A DNA stretch of 64,000 nt from Strongylocentrotus purpuratus (lineage: Eukaryota; Echinodermata; Echinoidea; Camarodonta; Strongylocentrotidae), in assembly GCF_000002235.5 (NCBI RefSeq), contig NW_022145609.1, forward strand, positions 37,188,130-37,252,129. The letters are read 5' to 3'. A model generated the notes under the pieces. The model had not been told where the DNA came from. It saw nothing but the letters and a program-made list of their open reading frames with translations, and did no database searches. The position numbers were made by a program, and so were the translations under genes. Positions 1 through 10,882 of this stretch are shown in pieces. Each line of letters opens with the position of its first letter. Position 1 is the stretch's first letter.

Positions 1-275
1 GGGCGTTAGTTCGAATTTCAGGTCAATAATGAAAATTTAGGCAGAAGGGCGTTAGCACTAAATCGCCTCTAACTTTTATAAAACTGACTTATTTCCAAGA
101 AAATAATTGTGGCCGTGTTCTACTACAACATTTCTATTAGTCTTTTATGTTTTCAACCAATTTTCGGGACGGAAAGCAGTTTAAATGCGAATAATTCGAA
201 AAGCAGTTTTCAAATCACTCGCGCAATAACGCCCTTCTGCTACCCGGCCAACGATATTATTAATATTATTATTAC

Positions 276-517
276 CTTTTCTCTGCTTCTAAACTACTGG
301 AAAGCTCCATCGGTTGACAGTCCAGGAGGTTCTGCTCGTTGAGGGGCATGTCCATACGGCCATTGTTGGTGACCAAGTCAAGGTTGTCATCGACGTCCTT
401 GTCATTCTGGCCTTCATTGTCGTAATGGCCATTGCACTTGCTGATGGGTAGTTGGTTGTTGATTATAGTATCTTGTCTAGGCTCGACTATGTCTAAATCT
501 TCAAAGGGGTCTGGTTG
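276..517 (-). CDS. GPBP1: Vasculin exon 9: acidic segment ending SSSLEAEKR
   Basis: The acceptor is TTTCTGCAG and the donor AAAG/GTAATA. It encodes an acidic stretch (DPFEDLDIVE, then many Asn and Asp) that ends ELSSSLEAEKR in phase 2. In vertebrates the sequence SSSLEAEHR is immediately followed by LLKEMGW, so the next exon must lie beyond the left edge. Confidence 0.9.
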
Positions 518-3500
518 CTGCAGAAATCAAATAATAACATTAAAGGTAATACTAAGTTTTGGGAAATTGTGAAAATTGGCTGGAGAGTGATTCTTTATAT
601 TGTTTCGATATATTTGGATGCCCCTGTGGATGAATTCTAAGCACTAGAAAATTTAGCCCCTAAAACACTTCTGCTTTCGAGAAAAATTGAATACAAATTT
701 ACTGGTGCTCCCAGTAAATTTTGATAAATTTCAAATAGCGCCTACGGCCATACAATGATAGCTGCAACCATGAAAATCTCAGAATATGTAGTTGTGATAT
801 ATAATTTCCAAATAGGAATAGCCAATCAGTCAATTTTAGTCAAGAAACATTGCTTTATAGCTAAATTGATATATTGACCTTGAGAGGGAGCTATACAACA
901 TAAACAGTTTATTATTTATAAATTCATCACTTTAGACTCGATTTCAACCGCGACAACGATCGCTGAATATTGTACGATCGCACATGCTTCCAATATGTTC
1001 ATTTGAACCAAATTCATGACCCCATACCAAAACTTTGTATTACCTTAAATAATAATTATAATGCAGTGAAACCTGCAAGTAAAGACTGATTAAGGGAAAC
1101 AAAAAAAAGTGGTCTTTCTACACAGGTAATTGCTAAAGCCTGTTTTACTATACATGTAATACTGGTTTCATATTTCAAGCTTTTCCATGAATTAACCAAA
1201 GCCCTTGGTTAGTATAAGTATTAAGTGAGTTATATCTCGACACAAGTGTATTTAGAAGAAGATAAAGACATTTTTGTTGGCTTTTTTTATCAGACTGCTT
1301 AGGAAGCATGCATGGGTTGGGCTTGCAAATAAGCAACCAGAAGACCAACGACTTTACGTCCTCTCCGAGGGACTTAGTAATGCATATTGATTATGAGCAC
1401 TGAGCAGGAAATGTAACAACATACCTGGTAAATCGTGGTAGCATTTGTCTTTTCGTACTGCTTGGTGGAAGACCTATTGTAGTTGTGATAGTGACCAGAT
1501 TGGTCATTGTGGTTGTTTGTGTAGTGGTCAATGCCATTGACCAGAGGCTCGCTACTGAGCGGTAACCTTGGAGAGTCCACGCTCCCGGTGCGACGCAGCT
1601 CCTTCAGGAAGTCAACCTTGTCCGTCCGCTTGACCTTTGACACAGTCACCATGCGAGGGGTGGGAATGTCTATGGCAGAGGTGGAGCGCGGAGAGCCCTG
1701 CTGTAAGCGCAAAATACAAACATAATAATAATAACAATAGCCTAGTCCCATATACATCTTTCTGTATACAGTGCTTGTAACTTTACCAAGACTGGGCCAA
1801 ATTTCTTATCATTTTGATGATTCCAGAACCTTGCAGTACACACCAATACCTATATGCTAGATGATCAACCTTTTCTGATCGATTCCACAACGTTTCTTTC
1901 ACAATGCAATCGCATGACCAGAACTGGTCTTTACCTTTAATATAAAAGCATCAATGAACCATATAATTTCAACAAAGTTCAACAGAACCAAGTTTAAATA
2001 ATTGTGATTTATTTCAAAGTAAAAATAAGTATTAAAGCTCTGTACATATAGATTACAATGTTAATTAAAAAAAATATCCTTATGTGAACCTACATTTCAT
2101 TAAGCTATTTTAAAGATGCACAGAAGTGGGTTTTCATTAGGAATATGACACCATTCTGTTGTTTACAAAGTAACAGGTGTTGTCATTTATCAATAGTGGA
2201 TTTCACTTCTCCAACAAACGGGTCTTGTATAATGCACTGTGCCCTAGCCTACCACCTTATGGAATTCTCATCATACATATCATATTTCCCTCGCACTTGA
2301 GGTATAGGCGAGTTGGAGTATTTTCTGGTGGGACCACAGGTTTCGCTGGTTCAGAGAATAAGCCAGTTCATAGTTGCAGTCTGGGCATGAGCAGATAATA
2401 CATGCAGGCAAAATACTGGATACATGCTCATGAAAGTTATTTAATCATTATTCATTTATGCACAAGAAGTGCACTCCATGATACACAGGTGGATGTATTC
2501 TTTGAAAAGGGGAAACAAAGGCTATTTATGTAGCACCTCCATCGCTGTAGGAGTAATTATTTCAATATGTACAAAGTGGGATCTCTTCATGTTTTGAAGA
2601 TCTGATATCATTCGAGGTCATTTTGGACATGTGCTAACCGTGAACTGGTCTATTTTGCACACACTTTCACATTAAATAGTAATTCAACCAAATCTCATGT
2701 CGGCAGTTTATGATGAACAGCACATGGATACTGACTACTGTGTGGCTTTAACTACGATATATAATTCACAAAATACCTCTTTCACTGGAGGGTTGGAGGA
2801 AGGTTGTGATGAAGCTGCGTTTCCCGACGGCGATGGCAGAGACGTCGACGATGATGTAGATGAAGAGGAGGAGGTGGAGGAGGACATTGATGATGACGGT
2901 GATGGTGATGATGAGGATGATGATGTGAGAGGAAGTGCTGACTTGTCTTTATTACTGATGACAGGAGCTGGGCGGATAACCACTTCCTTCGCAATGGCTT
3001 TCCTTGGTGTGGTGGCCTGCTCAAAAATTGTAATTGTAAAGGCATTTCATGACGATAGAATTTCTTTTTTCATTATTTATCATTTACACCTCATAAATTG
3101 ACTGATTTAGTTCTTTTGTTGAAAAGTCAAAGGCATTCAAACTAACCTTGAGTTCTGGTAATGAAACAACATTTTGAACAATGTGCATAAGCAATGGTGA
3201 ATTCATAATAATGAACTAGTGGTAATCCTAATATATTATGGGGTTGTTTAGACAAGCAAAATGTAGAATTAAACAACAAAATGGAATTCATCCAAAAGAA
3301 ACACATAATAGTGAACTTGTGTGTGTTTAAGAATTACTGACATTTATCTGGGGTAGCAAAACATAGTAGCAAAGCACTAGAACTAATCCAACATGTAAAT
3401 ATTAAAACTAATGAGCACCTTACATGCTTACTAGCATTGTCCTTTCTCCACTAAGTGGAATGTGGAAGCTTCATGATGTAATGGTATCGACTCTCGTCTT

Positions 3501-6500
3501 TCAGTCATAAGGTCTTGAGTTTGAATCCCGCTCCAGGATGTTAATTTCATCCACGGTGTGCTGCACTCCACCCAGGTGAGAAAATGGGGACCTGGTAGGA
3601 ATTTATTCCTTGAAACGAAGAGGACCAGATAGTTGCTCTGCTAAAGCCAGGGTAATTATGCCTCATTATCGTAGGGCGCTTAGAGATTTCTGATTAAGTA
3701 AGTGTTAGGCGCTATATAACCACATATAATTATCAATAAACAAAGATTGATCATACCTTTGTAGGAGCAGAGGACTTGGGGACGAGCGACTTGTAGACAC
3801 CGGAGCTGACCGAGGAGAGGGGCACTGCCCCACGCCCTGTCTTGGCTCCCTTGTTCTGCACCGCCTGCTGCATCCCGCCCACCTTGCTACCCGACGTCAG
3901 GTTGCTTACACCGTTGACACCAGAGGGCGACATCTTGCCTGCTGTGGGCTGGGAGCCATTGGTAGTTGGTAAGTCGCTGACTGTTATTGATTTCTGAACA
4001 AGTTGCAGTTTCTTGCCGCCTATGCTGATGTTGGAGGTACCCGGCCGTTTCTCTGCAAGAGGGATCAATGGAGAGGGAGTGTGATGATGGCTTCCATTTC
4101 ATATTTTTATAAAGCATGTTTTAAATTTCCTTAAAGGTATCGTTTAACAATGTTAAATCTGAGATGCAAGACCCTGCGTGTTATCAAAGTCTGTGGTATG
4201 GTGTAATATTGAAGCTTTAAACAAATTGCACTTCAAAATGATCATGAAGTTCCTCAAAAAAGTAAAAATCTTTGAGTAACCGGTTTCACCATACCCATTT
4301 CCCCCAATGTTATAAAAACCATTAGGTCAATAATTTTTGAAATTTCAATTTCCAATCATAAATATCTTGATAATCAGACAGGCGATCGGCTTGTTAAAGT
4401 CATGGGTTCCTGACTGTTTTTAATTATCATTGCAGCATGAGCTAAATCTAGGATTTTGTTTCAGAATCTGAGGCAAGGATCCCCAATCCATTTATGGGAC
4501 AAGAGTCAAGAGATCCATATTAGCCTTGCTACATCAAATGACACAACAATTCTATTCCAAAGTCCACTGCATGTACATTATATTTCCAGTTGTTTCCTTT
4601 CCATTCAGTACAATATCTGTAACAGAAATGGAACATACAAATGGTTACACCAACGGCAGTTCTTTGAATAATGATATCAATTAATAACCACTATCAAAGA
4701 ATGTTCCATCAAATGGTTTTCAAGAAAGAAAAAAAAGAGTGCAAGATATTCCATTAAATCTCACTAATTTTAGTTTTTTTACTGGCAATGTAGACCTAGT
4801 GGCAGAGAAACAAATATTTACGAAACAAGGGGGGGGGGGTGGAAGAGAGAGAGGAAGAGAGAGAAAGAGAAAGACGATGACAAAGGAGACCCTTAGGGTG
4901 AAGGAATAGATAAGGGGGGGGGGGAGAAATTAAACTCTTAACAATGTGGCATTTTCTTACCCCATGCTCCAGCAGGTTTTGAGGATTCCTTTTTGACTTC
5001 ACGGTTAGCTTCGCCAGATAATGAGGGCTGCAAATTAAAAATAAAGTATGAATAATCAGGTAAAAATTTAACTAGCACTTTGTCTACTCTTTTTTAATAT
5101 TTGTGTGTAGCACTTTGTCTACTCTTTGTATTATGACCGTGTTCTTCTATTTTTGTCATTTAAAGTACTGTCTTGTCCTGTTCTCGTCTCTGTTGGTATC
5201 CCCCCTCCCTCCCCCCCCCTTTCTCCCCTATTTTGTAGTTATGGACTTGTTAATTTAGTTACTCAACATTCCTAAGTATCATTTGAGGTGTTCACACTTG
5301 TACAAGCATTGCTTTTTAGTGGACCCCTCTGTTTCCAATATGTATTTCTACATTTGTTGTAAATGTTTTAATTGATTTGTAATGTTTTGTTAGAACCATA
5401 AATAAAGTGAAATTGAAAAATTGAAATTGAATTGAAAATATAATAGCACTTTAATAACATTTAATACATAAAAAGCTATTTTCATTTAAAAATGTAGCAT
5501 TTGTAATGTCAACCCGACTAATGTATCTACATTGAAGTACGAAATGCAGAGTGTTGTGCCCTCTCGTAAACATGTAACAGCAGTACATGACATGAGCAAA
5601 TAAATTGTTAATCAAGGGCAGGCTACTCTGCATCATCTTACTCTTATTCAAAATTATACTTTAAACAAAAAATCATCATCAAGTCATCATCAACAAGTAA
5701 ACACGGTACAAAAAAACTTGAAGAGTCTCCTCATGACAATGCCACTGGATCCCCAGATGGAACAGTACAGTAAGAATCTTCCCCAGAACTTCAACCTTTC
5801 TAAACGAATTACGTAAACATACAGAGCTACATTCACAACACTACATGGGGAAACCCTGTAACAGACACTTGGCAGCAGTTTTCATGATCTCTCAACTTTC
5901 TGCCAAGTCCAAGTTACTCACGTTTTGAACATCACATATGTTGCGCGGGTGGCACAAACAAACATATGATCTGCGTTGAGGTCACATAATCTCCCTTATT
6001 ACTCATTGGACAACTACTCTGGCAACCAGAGGAACTGGTGTAAGGTAAGGGTACAGCTGTTCTTCATAATCATTGTCATATTATTACTATATTATGTAAT
6101 ACCTGCCCTGCATATACATGTAAAACCTAAAATCCTGCATGGCTAGCAGGCATCAAACACACAAGTTCATGAATGCATTGATATTTCATGCAAAATGTCT
6201 TCTATATACATGTACATCAGAGCCATCTATACACAGTTTGGCCAACCTGGTTCCAGTTGGACACAATATGGCAACTTCTGCTTTGTTGGGCAAGCACAAA
6301 ACAAAAGAATATACGTCACGTTGTGACCCAGTAAAAGCAAGTTGGCCAAACTCTGTGTATAGGTACCCCTGATGTACAGTACATTTCACAAGGAAGGAAT
6401 AGCAAAGACCACTCACAAAGTCATGACTAGATAAGGCACTTTTGTCTCCATTTGTTTTCCCTTCATCTCCTTTGGCACTGGCTGCATCACCTTTCCTAAC

Positions 6501-9466
6501 TCCTCCTCCCCCTCCATTCTCCACACCATTAGATTCCCCGTTCTCAGGACCAGCCTTGCCGTTCACGCCTCCGCCACGCCCATGCCTACTGCCTCCTCCT
6601 CCGTACCGACCACGCCCCCCATCACCACCACCGTAGCTCCTGCCTCCATGGTGGTAGCCGTGAGGGTCGAGCCGGTTGAGGTTGTGGTGGAGGGGCGGAG
6701 GTCCGCCACGCTTGGGGTTGAAACTATAGTCCAGAGAAGAGGGAAAGTAGCCCATGGAAGGGGGTGGGGGAAGGAAGCCATTGTTCTGGTTGAGGGGTGC
6801 ATAAGCGCTGGGAAGCTCTGAGTGACGCAGGGGGTCTTCTAGTGAGTGGTAGCGGGGTCCTGGTCGGAATCTTTTCTCTGCAAAAATGAGGAACATGGCT
6901 CCTTTAAGATCTTAATTCAACAACACATGTCTGACATCCCAGTTGTACATATACTTTTTGTTCTTAATATCTTGACAACAGATGAAAATCCTTAACAAGA
7001 TCTAGGTGATACCATAGAGAAATTGAATCTGAACATAAATTCACTTACATCACCAAGAAATTACACATTACAAAAGAAAACCACTGCAAATGTGCATTCC
7101 AAATCAACATGTCATTTTACAATTATTTTCCTTAGCAGTTACACCCTGAACAAGCATGGAGGTTACTTTTATCAATTACACTACAAGAGAATCTTATATC
7201 AAAGTTCAAGCACTCTAATCTATAAAAAAACTAGATGGAATTTTGACTGCGCGCAGTCGAAAATGATGCCTCCGCCATAGAGCAATTTAAACAAGTTTGG
7301 AGTTTAAATCTCCAGTGGTTCTTGAGATATCATGATAACAATCTCAATGTATGGAATTTCATAAGTTGACCTCTGTGACCCTTGACCTTTGACCTACGTG
7401 CTCCAAAATCTAATCAGATTGTCTTCCTATGGTGATAAACACTATCATTAAGTTTGAAGTTTAAATCTCCAGTGGTTCTTGAGATATTATGATATGGTGA
7501 TACATACTATCATTAAGTTTGAAGTGAAAATTCTCCAGTGGTTCTTGAGATATCGCGATAACGATCTCAATGTATGGAATGTCATAAGTTGACCTCTGTG
7601 ACCCTTGACCTTTGACCTACGTGCTCCAAAATCTAATCAGATTGTCTTCCTATGGTGATACACACTATCATTAAGTTTGAAGTTTAAATCTCCAGTGGTT
7701 CTTGAGATATTATGATAACAATCTCAATGTATGGAATTTCATAAGTTGACCTCTGTGACCCTTGACCTTTGACCTACGTGCTCCAAAATCTAATCAGATC
7801 GTCTTCCTATGGTGATACATACTATCCTTAAGTTTGAAGTTTTTACATCTCCAGTGGTTCTTGAGATATCATGATAACAATCTCAATGTATGGAATTTCA
7901 TAAGTTGACCTCTATGACCCTTGACCTTTGACCTACGTGCTCCAAAACGTAATCAGATTGTTTTCCTATAGTGATACACACTATCACTAAGTTTGAAGTT
8001 TAAATCTCCAGTGGTTCTTGAGATATCATGATAACAATCTCAATGTATGGAATTTCATAAGTTGACCTCTGTGACCCTTGACCTTTGACATACGTGCTCC
8101 AAAATCTAATCAGATCGTCTTCCTATGGTGATACATACTATCCTTAAGTTTGAAGTTTAAATCTCAAATGGTTCTTGAGATATCGCGCTAACAAACTCAA
8201 TACAAGGAATTTCATTAGTTGACCTCTGTGACCTGTGACCTTTGACCTACCTACTCCAAAATCTAATCAGATCGTCTTCCTATGGTGATAAATACTATTC
8301 CCGAGTCTTAAGTTTAAATCTTAAATGGTTCTTGAGATATTGTGATAACGGTCAAACGGGACGGACGTACGGACGTACGGACGGACGTACGGACGGACGT
8401 ACAGACGTACGGACGTACGGACGTACGGACGGACAACCCGAAAACATGATGCCTCCGGCACCACCTTCGGTGGCGGAGGCATAAAAACATATAGCCTGAA
8501 AAAGCCTGAAACAAAGCAGTGACCGAGTTTCAAATCCAGCAGCCCTTTCTTATTAATGATACACAAACTGGAAAATGATGCCTGTTTCGCAGCTTACAAC
8601 AAAATATCAGTTAAAAGTCAATACTAATGACTCCTGTCAAGCAAGCTTACCATCTCGGCTCCGGTATCCATGGATGTTGGGTTGCTGGGTGTGGTTAGGA
8701 GGGAAGCCTGGGAAGGACTCGTTAGAGGGGTGTCTGCTACGCTGCCGACCCCCATCAGGGTGTGGGGAGGGGTACTTAGAGCCTGCTCTGTGGTGGTCTG
8801 AATGAGGTTTCGCTATAAGCTGTGGAGAGAGAGAGATCATAAGGGGAAGTGTTTAGTTTCATCACAAATAAGTATATTAAATCTAATGAAGACAGACAAA
8901 TTTGAAGCCAGTATATGTTTGTCAACTTCAAGTTAAAAACTGTTCTTCTATTTTGTAGTTTGACTTTTTAAGTACGTAATTATGTCAAATCATATTCTTC
9001 TCAATAATACCAATGTGTATGGACATTTCTAAAAAAATCAATATTGTTGTTGTAATAAAATTTGAATTGAATTAAGTTAAATTGAATTGAATAGTGTTTA
9101 AAACTCTGTACAAAACTAGCATATTATTATTTTTCCTCTGTGCTTTCCATCTCATTTTACCAGGGCATCACAGCTTTACAGTATTGGCAAGATATAAGTG
9201 AGATCACGGACTTGCATATACTGTAATATACAATTATTTTGAAACATCATGGATTGTTATTCCACATCTGGACAATGGAAACCTCTTACGTGTGTAGCTT
9301 GAAATTAGCTTTTAAAACGCAAACATTAACAATGGTAACATTCATATTTTCTATTGGGGTATTTCCCCTTGGTTCTTAGTAGGGTATTCCCCTTGATTCT
9401 TACCTGGTTGTCATTGGGGATCTTGAGCCAAGATGGAGCAAAGTCATGCTCAGGAGGGTTGGCCAT
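276..9466 (-). CDS. GPBP1: Vasculin-like gene (GPBP1/GPBP1L1 family), 8 coding exons visible, 3' end outside window
   Basis: Vasculins are nuclear proteins reported to bind GC-rich promoters and modulate RNA polymerase II transcription. Exons at 9404-9493, 8651-8819, 6417-6877, 4961-5027, 3757-4052, 2777-3016, 1425-1700 and 276-517 have GT-AG boundaries and matching phases, giving 604 codons plus 2 bases from the ATG at 9466. Family landmarks appear in the expected order: N-terminal EHDFAPSWL (vertebrates have HDFAPAWL), DFPSL at the exon 4/5 join, AGAWG, VYKSLVPK, the RTDKVDFLKELRR block, and SSSLEAEKR at the truncated end. In vertebrates that last motif is followed by LLKEMGW and the C-terminal region, which must lie left of base 1. 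Human vasculin is about 473 residues; this one is longer because of a Gly/Arg-rich segment and a Ser-rich exon. Most invertebrates should have one copy, so it is ancestral to GPBP1 and GPBP1L1. Confidence 0.93.
518..1424. other. Vasculin intron 8
   Basis: AT-rich intron between exons 9 and 8. I see no gene, inverted-repeat element or long microsatellite in it. Confidence 0.6.
1425..1700 (-). CDS. GPBP1: Vasculin exon 8: conserved basic FLKELRR block
   Basis: The acceptor TTACAG precedes 1700 (a CAG three bases later is an alternative) and the donor is CAG/GTATGT. It encodes residues about 433-524, including MVTVSKVKRTDKVDFLKELR, counterpart of the vertebrate LTRMRTDKKSEFLKALKR block, which is the most recognisable part of the family. 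A His/Asn/Tyr-rich tail follows. Confidence 0.92.
1701..2776. other. Vasculin intron 7
   Basis: AT-rich intron between exons 8 and 7. Several short ORFs occur but none has splice-bounded coding character. No recognisable repeat. Confidence 0.55.
2777..3016 (-). CDS. GPBP1: Vasculin exon 7: serine-rich tract
   Basis: The acceptor is TTGAGCAG and the donor GAG/GTATTT. It encodes 80 residues: ATTPRKAIAKEVVIRPAP, then about 35 residues that are almost all Ser with some Thr and Pro, then NPPVKE. The Ser run is encoded by (TCN)n triplets, so it is a likely site of replication slippage. Vertebrate vasculins have only a short Ser run near here. The acidic ORF read from the plus strand is its shadow. 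Confidence 0.85.
3465..3737 (+). repeat. tRNA-derived SINE in vasculin intron
   Basis: The head has a degenerate Pol III A box (TGATGTAATGGTATCGAC) and a B box (GAGTTTGAATCCC) spaced as in a tRNA. It is followed by an unrelated body and a GGCGCTATATAACC end with an AT-rich tail. This is the build of a tRNA-derived SINE rather than a functional tRNA, because the anticodon arm and acceptor stem do not close. It lies antisense to the host gene. Confidence 0.65.
3757..4052 (-). CDS. GPBP1: Vasculin exon 6: contains VYKSLVPK motif
   Basis: The acceptor is CTCTTGCAG and the donor AAAG/GTATGA. It encodes residues about 254-352. The segment KKLQLVQKS is followed by a Ser/Gly/Asn-rich linker and SGVYKSLVPKSSAPTK, matching vertebrate PSVYKGLVPKPAAPPTK. 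Phase is 1 in, 0 out. Confidence 0.92.
4135..4490 (+). mobile_element. TTAA-flanked MITE, copy 1 of 3
   Basis: About 356 bp, similar over its whole length to 53058-53431 and 62495-62797. TTAA precedes it and a decayed TTAT follows. Ends are AGGYATCG... and ...CAATCCAT (CCCT in the other copies). TTAA target duplication suggests a piggyBac-type mobiliser, but the ends are only weakly inverted and no transposase is present. It lies in the vasculin intron between exons 6 and 5. Confidence 0.65.
4961..5027 (-). CDS. GPBP1: Vasculin exon 5: conserved PSL...GAWG segment
   Basis: This 67-bp exon has a TTTGCAG acceptor and a GGG/GTAAGA donor. It encodes PSLSGEANREVKKESSKPAGAWG, counterpart of the vertebrate FPSLNPEYE...AGVWG block. 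Phases (in 0, out 1) match both neighbours. Just downstream in the intron is a long purine/G-rich tract at about 4828-4930. Confidence 0.9.
5060..5440 (+). repeat. 3' end of a non-LTR retrotransposon (CR1/L2-like tail)
   Basis: The last part, from about 5335, matches 61105-61200 (ACATTTGTTGTAAATG..., ATTGATTTGTAATGTTTTGTT, AATAAA) and ends in short TTGAAATTGAATTG repeats, as in LINEs that use a microsatellite-like 3' tail. Near the left end an 18-bp direct repeat (AGCACTTTGTCTACTCTT) occurs at 5073 and 5109. No coding part remains. Confidence 0.5.
5441..6210. other. Vasculin intron 4, left part
   Basis: AT-rich intronic sequence with no gene, tandem array or inverted-repeat element that I can recognise. 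Confidence 0.5.
6211..6378. mobile_element. Short foldback MITE in vasculin intron
   Basis: The left end TGTACATCAG...CTATACACAG..TTTGGCCAAC is repeated in inverse orientation at about 6340-6378. Arms are about 37 bp with few mismatches around a roughly 95-bp centre. No coding capacity. Flanking duplication is unclear because TGTACA is common locally. Confidence 0.6.
6417..6877 (-). CDS. GPBP1: Vasculin exon 4: Pro- and Gly/Arg-rich segment
   Basis: The acceptor is TTTTTGCAG and the donor is GACTTT/GTGAGT. It encodes residues about 78-231. A Pro/Tyr/Asn-rich stretch is followed by a long Gly/Arg/His-rich stretch with RGG-like and GGGG runs, then a Lys/Gly-rich tail ending SSHDF. That tail joins exon 5 to give the conserved DFPSL motif. 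The Gly-rich block is larger than in vertebrate vasculins, and its GC-rich codons contrast with the AT-rich introns around it. Confidence 0.92.
7262..8484 (+). mobile_element. Pearl/HINE-like element with internal 157-bp tandem repeats
   Basis: The structure is: a 5' block beginning ATGATGCCTCCGCC; about seven units of 157-159 bp, one of them truncated to about 66 bp; a (GGACGTAC/GGACGGAC)n stretch at about 8355-8430; and a 3' hairpin at 8450-8480 (TGCCTCCGGCACCACC/TTCG/GTGGCGGAGGCA). Tandem core units between short unique ends with a 3' hairpin are typical of non-autonomous Helentron-type elements such as pearl in oysters and Tsp in sea urchins. That class call is inference. Each unit holds TGACCTTTGACC. 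It lies in the vasculin intron between exons 4 and 3. Confidence 0.65.
8651..8819 (-). CDS. GPBP1: Vasculin exon 3
   Basis: A pyrimidine-rich CTCTCTCTCCACAG acceptor precedes 8819 and the donor is GATG/GTAAGC. The reading frame continues from exon 2 in phase 0 and leaves in phase 1. It encodes residues about 22-77, polar and rich in His, Pro, Arg and Ser, typical of the disordered N-terminal part of vasculin. Confidence 0.88.
8940..9095 (+). repeat. LINE 3' tail fragment
   Basis: AT-rich sequence ending AATAAAATTTGAATTGAATTAAG...GAATTGAATAG, the same type of tail as at 5400 and 61180. No ORF. It lies in the vasculin intron between exons 3 and 2. Confidence 0.4.
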
Positions 9467-9493
9467 GGTAGCCACTGGCATACCATACTGGTC
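9404..9493 (-). CDS. GPBP1: Vasculin exon 2: start codon and conserved N-terminus
   Basis: The acceptor is CTAG before 9493 and the donor is CAG/GTAAGA at 9404. An ATG at 9466-9464 opens MANPPEHDFAPSWLKIP, matching the family N-terminus HDFAPAW. A second in-frame ATG lies five codons upstream (9481-9479). The downstream one is chosen because vertebrate vasculins start two to five residues before HDFAP, but either is possible. The exon ends in phase 0. Confidence 0.9.
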
Positions 9494-9611
9494 CTAGCAC
9501 AGGGATAAACATGTGCAAAAAAATTATTAGTTGTATTAAGAGTCAAGAATTATGGCGTACCATACTGGTCCTATCACACAGATAAACATGTTAAAAGGTT
9601 TTGAGCCGAGA

Positions 9612-9669
9612 AGAAAAAAAAGGCCTACATATACACATGTATAATTATGTGTATATGTAGGCCTTTTTT
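9612..9669. repeat. Perfect hairpin in vasculin intron
   Basis: AAAAAAGGCCTACATATACACAT is followed after about 6 bases by its exact inverse complement, ending in a T run. The stem is about 23 bp. It could be a tiny foldback relic or an extruding palindrome. Confidence 0.6.
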
Positions 9670-10689
9670 ATCATGGTTTGCATCATGGTTTGCAAATAAA
9701 GTGCCTGGGTCATCATAAATTGATTAAAAAAAAGTATCTTACAGGTTGTGAAAAAGTACCCAGATGACTGTGCCATCTTTTCTGCGGAGCACAAAGTATT
9801 AAAAATGTGAATAGGTATGCATTTAAATACCCATAGGCTAAGAAAGTGGAAGTACTTTAGTACATGCACCTGCACTACCCTTTGCAAAATGCTGGACGTG
9901 AGGACAAAATTGTTTTGCTCTCTGTGTTTGATGTTGAATGTAATACAAAAACACAAGAATGTTACATACAACATTGAGGTACTAGATTTCATAAAATCAA
10001 TAATAGTAATATTAAATGGAATTTCTTTTGAGAGATACAAGGGTATATCCCACTCGCTTTGAGAATACCTCAGCTGTCGTGCTGACTCATGAAATATGCT
10101 CATCAGCTTGTGGGATACACAGGTGTACCTCTTCGTTCGCACTCAGGGCCATTCAATTATACAATTACTTGCGTTGAAGTTTCTCTGCAAGAGCAATTGT
10201 CAAGAGGTGTTCTTCCTGGCAAACCAGAAAATTTCTAAAATTGATAATAACAGCCATATTCACAGGAAGAAACTTTCGCGAACTGCAAAAAGTCAGTGCT
10301 GTGTCAATTGTGATTTATTCACTTAGCAGCATGAAACTTTCTCAAACCAATCGCAAAATTCATAAACATTTCGTGCACTCATTAATTTGTGGATCATACA
10401 TGAGAAGTTCTAAACTTTTGTCACTTCATTACCGGTATCTGCATTTTTTGGGGTCTTAAACTCTTAATTATTCATTGTTCCACTCAAAAGCAATAAAAAA
10501 AATCATCAGAGGAAAAGTGGGCTTTTAGATATTCAGAATTTGTTCAGATCCTTGGAAATAAACATCCTACATGTACATGTAAGTATAATAATCAGTAGAG
10601 TAGTATGGGCAACTTTCACACCTTTCTTAAGTAAATTTGTTTCACTCTCGTTAGTGCTTTTAAACTCTGATTGTACATTACATGAACAA

Positions 10690-10882
10690 AAAAAATGTGT
10701 GTGTGTTTAGGGGTAGGCTTTCATTTAAGGAATCCCTCATTTCTGCCTATCCTAAATGCTCTCATAAATGGCCAATGTAATGTTTATCATTATCTTGTTC
10801 TCTATTTAATCATTCCTTACTGTATTTGTATATTTTAAATGTTTTTATGAAGAGTGTTGAATAAACCTTGAATTTGAATGTT
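10690..10882 (+). repeat. LINE 3' tail fragment
   Basis: TG-rich start, then AT-rich sequence ending in GTTGAATAAACCTTGAATTTGAATG. The AATAAA plus TTGAAT repeats resemble the other LINE 3' ends in the window. No coding sequence. Confidence 0.35.

Noticed and set aside
2697..3101. Acidic Asp/Glu ORF on the plus strand
   Set aside because: Antisense shadow of the vasculin Ser-rich exon.
3475..3537. tRNA gene
   Set aside because: Degenerate A box, no cloverleaf, continuous with a SINE body.
6442..6821. Pro-rich and Val/Glu-rich plus-strand ORFs
   Set aside because: Antisense of vasculin exon 4, whose frame is supported by splice phases and family motifs.
7262..8484. CRISPR-like regular repeats
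   Set aside because: Units are 157 bp with no unique spacers, in a eukaryotic intron; this is a transposon-borne tandem array.
8242..8566. ORFs with TYGRTDGRTDGR-type repeats
   Set aside because: They come from the (GGACGTAC)n part of a transposon.
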